Translations under genes and position numbers: made by a program
DNA from: Blastococcus sp. CT_GayMR16
GTDB lineage: Bacteria; Actinomycetota; Actinomycetes; Mycobacteriales; Geodermatophilaceae
Reading direction: 5' to 3'
NCBI RefSeq assembly: GCF_004570875.1
Contig: NZ_SPQK01000005.1
Location: forward strand, 62,001 to 126,000
DNA length: 64,000 nucleotides
Part shown: positions 59,979 to 64,000 of the stretch, in pieces
Layout: each line of letters starts with the position of its first letter
How positions within the stretch are numbered: the stretch's first letter is position 1
The notes under the pieces: generated by a model
Databases searched by the model: none
Told to the model about the DNA's origin: nothing
Seen by the model: only the letters and a program-made list of their open reading frames with translations

Positions 59979-60830
59979 ATGAGAGCGCTACGGGCAACAG
60001 GAGCGGCGGTCCTGATGGCCGGCGGAGTGATCGCCGGCTGGGCGGTACCGGCGGCCGCGGCCGAGGACACGGGGCTGCTGCGGCTGGCCCACCTCTCCCC
60101 CGATACGCCCGCGGTCGACGTCTACGTGGACTCCGTCGCCGACCCGGCGGCCAGGATCACGCTGACGGGCGTCGACTACGGCACCGTCTCTGAGTACCAG
60201 GACGTCCCCACCGGCGCGTACACGGTGAGCATGCGGCCCACCGGCGCCGACCCTGACACGCCTCCGGTGCTGTCGACGATCGTCGAGGTCTCGGGTGACA
60301 GCGCTCGCACCGTGGCCGGGGTCGGCCTGTTCGCCTCGCTCGGGCTGGAGATCATCGACGACTCGCTGGCGACCCCGCCGAGCGGGCAGGCCCGGATCCG
60401 CGTGCTCGCGGGCGCCTCGAACGCCCAGACGGTGGACGTCGCGACCGTCGACGGCACGACCGTCGCGTCGGGGCTCCCCTTCGCCACGACCAGCGACTAC
60501 GTCGACGTGCCGGCCGGCGCGACGACCCTGCGGGTCTCGGCCGGCGGCGAACCGCCCACCGAGCTGCCGGTGGACGTCGCAGCGGGTGCCGTCTACAGCC
60601 TGGTGGTGCTGGACTCCGACGGCAGCGGGCTGAGCGTCCGGCCGGTGCTCGACGCCGCGAGCCCCGGCATCGTCCCCGCGGGTGGGGTCGAGACAGGGGC
60701 AGGTGGTACCGCGGGCGGCGACCTCCCCGTCGGTGTGATCGCCGCGGCCCTGGCTTCGGGCGGTGCGGCGCTGGCCCTCGGCCTCCGCTCGCGTCGGGGC
60801 CGGATGCGCTACGGGGCCCATTCCCGGTGA
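59979..60830 (+). CDS. Secreted DUF4397-domain protein with C-terminal membrane segment
   Basis: A 283-aa exported protein. Signal peptide (RATGAAVLMAGGVIAGWAV to an AAA site), then a DUF4397-type beta-rich region beginning LLRLAHLSPDTPAVDVYVD and repeated in degenerate form (ARIRVLAGASNAQTVDVATV), then a Gly-rich stretch. The C terminus has the layout of a sortase signal: LPVG, hydrophobic helix, RSRRGR. The stop overlaps the sortase start (GTGA), so it is the obvious candidate substrate, although the motif is not LPxTG. ATG at 59979 has GGAGG upstream. Confidence 0.82.
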   Translation: MRALRATGAAVLMAGGVIAGWAVPAAAAEDTGLLRLAHLSPDTPAVDVYVDSVADPAARITLTGVDYGTVSEYQDVPTGAYTVSMRPTGADPDTPPVLSTIVEVSGDSARTVAGVGLFASLGLEIIDDSLATPPSGQARIRVLAGASNAQTVDVATVDGTTVASGLPFATTSDYVDVPAGATTLRVSAGGEPPTELPVDVAAGAVYSLVVLDSDGSGLSVRPVLDAASPGIVPAGGVETGAGGTAGGDLPVGVIAAALASGGAALALGLRSRRGRMRYGAHSR

Positions 60831-61483
60831 CGCCCAGGTCGCCGCGGGGCCGGCACCGGTCGCACCGCACGGCCGGCCCGGCCGTGCGGCGCGCGTTCCT
60901 GACCGCTTCGGCTGCGCTCGGCCTGGTGCTGTCCCTGCCGGGCGCCCAGGTCACGAACCCGGTGGCCCCGGCCGCGTCGTCTGCACCGGTGCCGGACAGC
61001 CCCCGGCGGGTCACCCTCGCCGACGCGGGTCCCCCCGGGGCGATCGCTGCCCCCGTCCGGGTGCACATCCCGTCGATCGGCGTGGACAGCGCGCTGCTGC
61101 GACTCGGTGTCGACGACGCCGGCGCCCTCCTTCCCCCGGACGACTTCGGCCAGGCCGGCTGGTTCCCTGCCGGTCCCGTCCCCGGCGACATCGGCCCGGC
61201 CGTCATCGCCGGTCACGTGGACTCCTTCGCCGGGCCGGCCGTGTTCTTCCGGCTCCGCGAGCTGGCCGACGGGGACGAGGTCCGGGTCGACCGCGCCGAT
61301 GGCACGACGATCCGCTTCACCGTGACCGCGACGCACCGGTATCCGAAGGACGAGTTCCCCACCGAGGACGTCTACGGCCCGACGCCGCGCGCCGAGCTCC
61401 GGCTGATCACCTGCGGCGGAGACTTCGACCGGTCCGCGCGGAGCTATCGGGACAACGTGGTGGTCTACGCCAGCCGAGTCTGA
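60827..61483 (+). CDS. Class F sortase
   Basis: A 218-aa membrane-anchored transpeptidase. An N-terminal signal-anchor (about 18-40) and linker precede the sortase barrel with His130 (VIAGHVDSF), Cys196 (LITCGGDFD) and an Arg at 205 or 208 in SARSYRDNVVVYA. Class F sortases are widespread in actinobacteria and often sit next to a DUF4397 protein, as here (overlap GTGA). The overlap implies a dedicated enzyme-substrate pair. Confidence 0.92.
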   Translation: MTPRSPRGRHRSHRTAGPAVRRAFLTASAALGLVLSLPGAQVTNPVAPAASSAPVPDSPRRVTLADAGPPGAIAAPVRVHIPSIGVDSALLRLGVDDAGALLPPDDFGQAGWFPAGPVPGDIGPAVIAGHVDSFAGPAVFFRLRELADGDEVRVDRADGTTIRFTVTATHRYPKDEFPTEDVYGPTPRAELRLITCGGDFDRSARSYRDNVVVYASRV

Positions 61484-61487
61484 CGAC

Positions 61488-61542
61488 GGACCCCGTCCCC
61501 CTCACCCCTCGCACGCTCGGGGGCGAGCCTCGGGAGGGGGCC
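61488..61542 (+). repeat. Type A 3'-end palindromic element, copy 5
   Basis: Starts 4 bp after the sortase stop and ends at the stop of the convergent small zinc-ribbon gene: GGACCCCGTCCCCC, inner GCTCGGGGGCGAGC hairpin, closing GGGAGGGGGCC. Likely bidirectional terminator. Confidence 0.65.
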
Positions 61543-61543
61543 G

Positions 61544-61861
61544 CTAACGGCGGTTACTGCGGGACCGCCAGCAGGCGGTGTGCCAGTGCCGCCGCCAGTC
61601 GGCCGACGACTCGGTGTCCCACGGGTCGAGGTCGGAGTCGCGCGGATAGGCCGGCCAGGTCACCACGTGCGGCGTCCCGGGACGGATCTCCTGGTCGCAG
61701 CCCGGGCAGCGGTAGGTCTTGCCGGTCGCGGCCCCGGTGATCGCGCGGACGACCCAGTCGCCGTCCGCGGCCTGCTCGACCTGCTCGGAGCGACGGGCCG
61801 GCTCCCGATCCGAGGATCGGGAGCCGGACCCGGACCGAGGGCCCGGCCGCCTGCGGGGCAC
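61544..61861 (-). CDS. Small zinc-ribbon-like conserved protein
   Basis: A 105-aa basic protein. TYRCPGCDQEI gives one CxxC pair, and HVVTWP plus RRHWHTACW supplies His and Cys for a second half-site, so a zinc-binding fold is plausible. Related actinobacterial entries are often labelled ATP/GTP-binding without evidence; I do not assign that. GTG at 61861 lies 3 bp after the stop of the double 3-hydroxyacyl-CoA dehydrogenase, so it is probably co-transcribed with it. Confidence 0.78.
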   Translation of the reverse strand: MPRRRPGPRSGSGSRSSDREPARRSEQVEQAADGDWVVRAITGAATGKTYRCPGCDQEIRPGTPHVVTWPAYPRDSDLDPWDTESSADWRRHWHTACWRSRSNRR

Positions 61862-61864
61862 CTG

Positions 61865-63646
61865 TCAGCGGCTGGCGTAGTCCCGGAAACCGCGGCCGGT
61901 CTTCCGGCCCAGGTAACCGGCGGTGACCAGGTGCTCCAGCAGCGGGGCCGGCGCGAAGCCCGGCTCGCGGAACTCCGTGTAGAGCTCCCGCTCGATGGCG
62001 AGGGAGACGTCGAGTCCGACGACGTCCAGCAGCTCGAACGGGCCCATCGGGTAGCCGCAGCCGACCTTCATCGCCGCGTCGATGTCGTCGGCGGTCGCGT
62101 AGTGCGCCTCGAGCATCTTCACCGCGTCGTTCAGATAGGGGAACAGCAGTGCGTTGACGATGAAGCCCGCACGGTCGGTGCAGGAGACCGCGTGCTTGCC
62201 CAGCTTCTCGCTGACCGCGTGCGCGGTGGCGGCGACGTCGGGCGCGGTGGAGATGGTGGACACCACCTCGACCAGCTTCATGACCTGTGCCGGGTTGAAG
62301 AAGTGCATCCCGACGACGTCCTGGGGGCGGCCGCTGGCCTTGGCGCACTCGATGACCGGGAGGCTGGAGGTGGTCGTGGCCAGCACCGCGCCGGGCTTGG
62401 CGATCTCACCGAGGTTGGCGAACAGCGCCTCCTTGACCGGCAGCGACTCGACGACGGCCTCGATGATCAGGTCGCGGTCGGCCAGCTCGTCGAGCGACGT
62501 CGTCCCGGTGACCCGCGCCAGGATCTCCTCGCGGCCGGCCTCGTCCAGCCGGCCGCGCGCGACCTGCTTGTCCAGCGACTTCGTCAGGGCCTTGCGGACC
62601 GCGTCGACCTTCTCCGTGGCCCGCGCGACGTAGCGCACGTCGTAGCCGCCCTTGGCGACGACCTCGATGATCCCGGTGGCCATCGTGCCCGAGCCGATGA
62701 CGCCGACCGTCTGCACCGGACGCGCGCCCTCGGCGGCGCCACCGGCCGCCGGGGTGGCGGCGTCGTCCACGACCTCGGCGGAGCCCGGCTCGGCGTAGCT
62801 GTAGAAGCCGCGGCCGTTCTTCCGGCCGAGCAGCCCCGCGGTGACCATCTGCTTGATGATCGGGCTCGGCGCGTGCAGCCGGTTGCGCGACTGCTTGTAC
62901 ATCGTGTCGAGGATCTCGTAGGCGGTGTCGATGCCGATGAGGTCCATCAGGGCGAGCGGGCCCATCGGCAGGCCACAGCCGAGCCGCATGGCGGCGTCGA
63001 TGTCCTCACGGCTGGCGTAGCGGTTCTCGTACATCGAGACGGCGTGGTTGAGGTAGCCGAACAGCAGGGCGTTGGCGATGAAGCCGGCCTTGTCGCCGAT
63101 CGTGACGTCGACCTTGTCCAGGCGGGCGGCCAGTGCCTCGATGTCGTCGACGACCGACTGCTCGGTGACGACGCTGCGCACGACCTCGACCAGCTTCATG
63201 ACCGGCGCCGGGTTGAAGAAGTGCATGCCGATGACCTTGTTCGGCCGCCCGGTCGCGACGGAGAGCTCGGTCACCGAGAGGCTCGAGGTGTTGGTCGCCA
63301 GGATGGTGTCGGGCGGACAGATCTTGTCCAGCTGCGCGAAGATCTCGGTCTTCAGCTCCATGCGCTCGGGCACGGCCTCGATGACGAGCTCGGCCGAGGC
63401 GAGGTCCTCCATCGAGCTGCTGAACCGGATCCGCTCGAAGATCGCGTCGCGGTCGGCCGGGTCGAGCTTGCCGCGGCTCACGGCGCGCTCGGTGGACTGC
63501 TCGACGTGCGCGCGGCCACGGGCCACCGCCTCGTCGTTGATCTCCACGGCGGTGACCGACAGGCCCGCCCGCGCGAGCACCTCGGCGATGCCGGCACCCA
63601 TGGTGCCCAGCCCCACGACGCCGACCTCGTTCAGTTCTCTGGCCAC
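61865..63646 (-). CDS. Double-length 3-hydroxyacyl-CoA (3-hydroxybutyryl-CoA) dehydrogenase
   Basis: A 593-aa protein made of two complete 3-hydroxyacyl-CoA dehydrogenases in tandem: residues about 1-285 and 310-593, joined by an Ala/Gly-rich linker. Each copy has its own nucleotide loop (GLGTMGAGIA and GSGTMATGII), the catalytic MHFFNPA with HisGlu-type dyad, and the C-terminal LGRKNGRGFYSY / LGRKTGRGFRDY end. Both copies look active. It would convert acetoacetyl-CoA and 3-hydroxybutyryl-CoA, linking the thiolase to the crotonyl-CoA used by Ccr. GTG at 63646 has AGGAG upstream, and a GTTAC-N6-GTAAC site lies 70 bp before it. Confidence 0.92.
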   Translation of the reverse strand: MARELNEVGVVGLGTMGAGIAEVLARAGLSVTAVEINDEAVARGRAHVEQSTERAVSRGKLDPADRDAIFERIRFSSSMEDLASAELVIEAVPERMELKTEIFAQLDKICPPDTILATNTSSLSVTELSVATGRPNKVIGMHFFNPAPVMKLVEVVRSVVTEQSVVDDIEALAARLDKVDVTIGDKAGFIANALLFGYLNHAVSMYENRYASREDIDAAMRLGCGLPMGPLALMDLIGIDTAYEILDTMYKQSRNRLHAPSPIIKQMVTAGLLGRKNGRGFYSYAEPGSAEVVDDAATPAAGGAAEGARPVQTVGVIGSGTMATGIIEVVAKGGYDVRYVARATEKVDAVRKALTKSLDKQVARGRLDEAGREEILARVTGTTSLDELADRDLIIEAVVESLPVKEALFANLGEIAKPGAVLATTTSSLPVIECAKASGRPQDVVGMHFFNPAQVMKLVEVVSTISTAPDVAATAHAVSEKLGKHAVSCTDRAGFIVNALLFPYLNDAVKMLEAHYATADDIDAAMKVGCGYPMGPFELLDVVGLDVSLAIERELYTEFREPGFAPAPLLEHLVTAGYLGRKTGRGFRDYASR

Positions 63647-63715
63647 GCTGCCACTCCTCCAGGTCAGGGATCGCAGGGAAGTCTCTCACCTCGGCGCGCC
63701 CGCGGCCCGTCTGGG

Positions 63716-63731
63716 GTTACCGGCCGGTAAC
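63716..63731. promoter_or_regulatory. GTTAC-N6-GTAAC palindrome upstream of the double dehydrogenase
   Basis: GTTACCGGCCGGTAAC is a perfect palindrome, extendable to 18 bp (GGTTACC...GGTAACC), 70 bp before the dehydrogenase GTG and 5 bp after the stop of the preceding gene. It is the most symmetric of the four sites with these arms. Confidence 0.55.
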
Positions 63732-63736
63732 CGGCG

Positions 63737-64000
63737 TCAGAGGCCGAGGGCGCCGTCCAGTCGTTCGATCGCCTCGGGCGTCGCCGTCCGCTCGGCGAAC
63801 CGGACCACCTGGAGCGCGGCCGGGACCGGGAAGGGCGGCGCCAGGACGCCCCGGGCGAGACCGGAGGCGTAGCGGTCGAGCATCCGCACCGTGACCTGCC
63901 GGGCCTCCGGGGTCTGCTCCGCCAGCAGGACGGCGGCCTCCCACGCCTCCGCACGGGCCCGCTCCACCGCGAAGCCGAGGATCTCCTCGTCGATCCGGCC
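63737..64000 (-). CDS. Unidentified protein, C-terminal fragment (5' part outside window)
   Basis: 87 codons visible, open through the right edge (the frame continues as GRIDEEILGFAVERARAEAW at the border). The fragment is helical and Ala/Arg/Glu-rich, with PPFPVPAALQVVRFAERTAT near the end. I do not recognise it. It lies 90 bp upstream of the double dehydrogenase on the same strand. Confidence 0.6.
   Translation of the reverse strand, partial: GRIDEEILGFAVERARAEAWEAAVLLAEQTPEARQVTVRMLDRYASGLARGVLAPPFPVPAALQVVRFAERTATPEAIERLDGALGL

Overview
This is a high-GC actinobacterial chromosome segment. Third codon positions are almost always G or C, many genes start with GTG or TTG, and stop/start overlaps (ATGA, GTGA) are common. 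The gene order from the lppZ-like lipoprotein through gatB, gatA, gatC, an ACT protein, ligA, a MetE-like protein, mnmA, a cysteine desulfurase, etfA and etfB follows, from memory, the Mycobacterium tuberculosis Rv3006-Rv3029c order with insertions. The small RGCVC-type protein, the DUF559-like gene and the sortase F/DUF4397 pair suggest Geodermatophilaceae or a close relative. That placement is inference. No rRNA, tRNA, CRISPR array, prophage or insertion sequence was seen, and no gene-free stretch exceeds about 230 bp.

Layout. 1-11.7 kb: a 2-hydroxyacid dehydrogenase (cut by the window edge), a PQQ-type sugar dehydrogenase lipoprotein, the tightly coupled gatC-gatA-small membrane protein-gatB operon, an ACT protein, ligA, a membrane-anchored M16 peptidase and a MetE-like protein. 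11.7-19.9 kb: a secreted 5'-nucleotidase, mnmA with a cysteine desulfurase, etfBA, a Cds1-like PLP enzyme and an RGCVC mini-protein. 19.9-25.8 kb: a four-gene ABC importer, an enoyl-CoA hydratase and a lone ABC ATPase. 25.9-43.6 kb: alpha-glucan metabolism (glgX, glgP, glgE, treS, mak, glgB), with a frameshifted DUF559-type gene, an FHA protein, a duplicated zincin lipoprotein and a YbbN-like thioredoxin. 43.7-50.9 kb: a secreted penicillin-acylase-family enzyme, a probably truncated Clp-N protein, a mutase large subunit with isobutyryl-CoA mutase signature residues, its MarR neighbour and a protealysin/emfourin pair. 51-64 kb: an FAD oxidoreductase, thiolase-meaB, an alpha/beta hydrolase, an acyl-CoA epimerase, crotonyl-CoA carboxylase/reductase, a DivIVA-like coiled coil, a sortase F cassette and a double-length 3-hydroxyacyl-CoA dehydrogenase.

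How the genes work together. glgE-treS-mak-glgB form a complete trehalose to maltose-1-phosphate to branched alpha-glucan route; glgP and glgX supply degradation. Thiolase, 3-hydroxybutyryl-CoA dehydrogenase, Ccr, epimerase, MeaB, the IcmA-like mutase and EtfAB are parts of C4/C5 acyl-CoA metabolism of the ethylmalonyl-CoA type.

Three sequence-level patterns are not explained by the gene list. An exact inverted repeat GTTAC-N6-GTAAC lies upstream of etfBA, ccr, the penicillin acylase and the double dehydrogenase. Two families of palindromic elements (about 54 bp and about 74 bp) sit just after stop codons. A 22-bp near-perfect palindrome lies between the MarR gene and the mutase gene.
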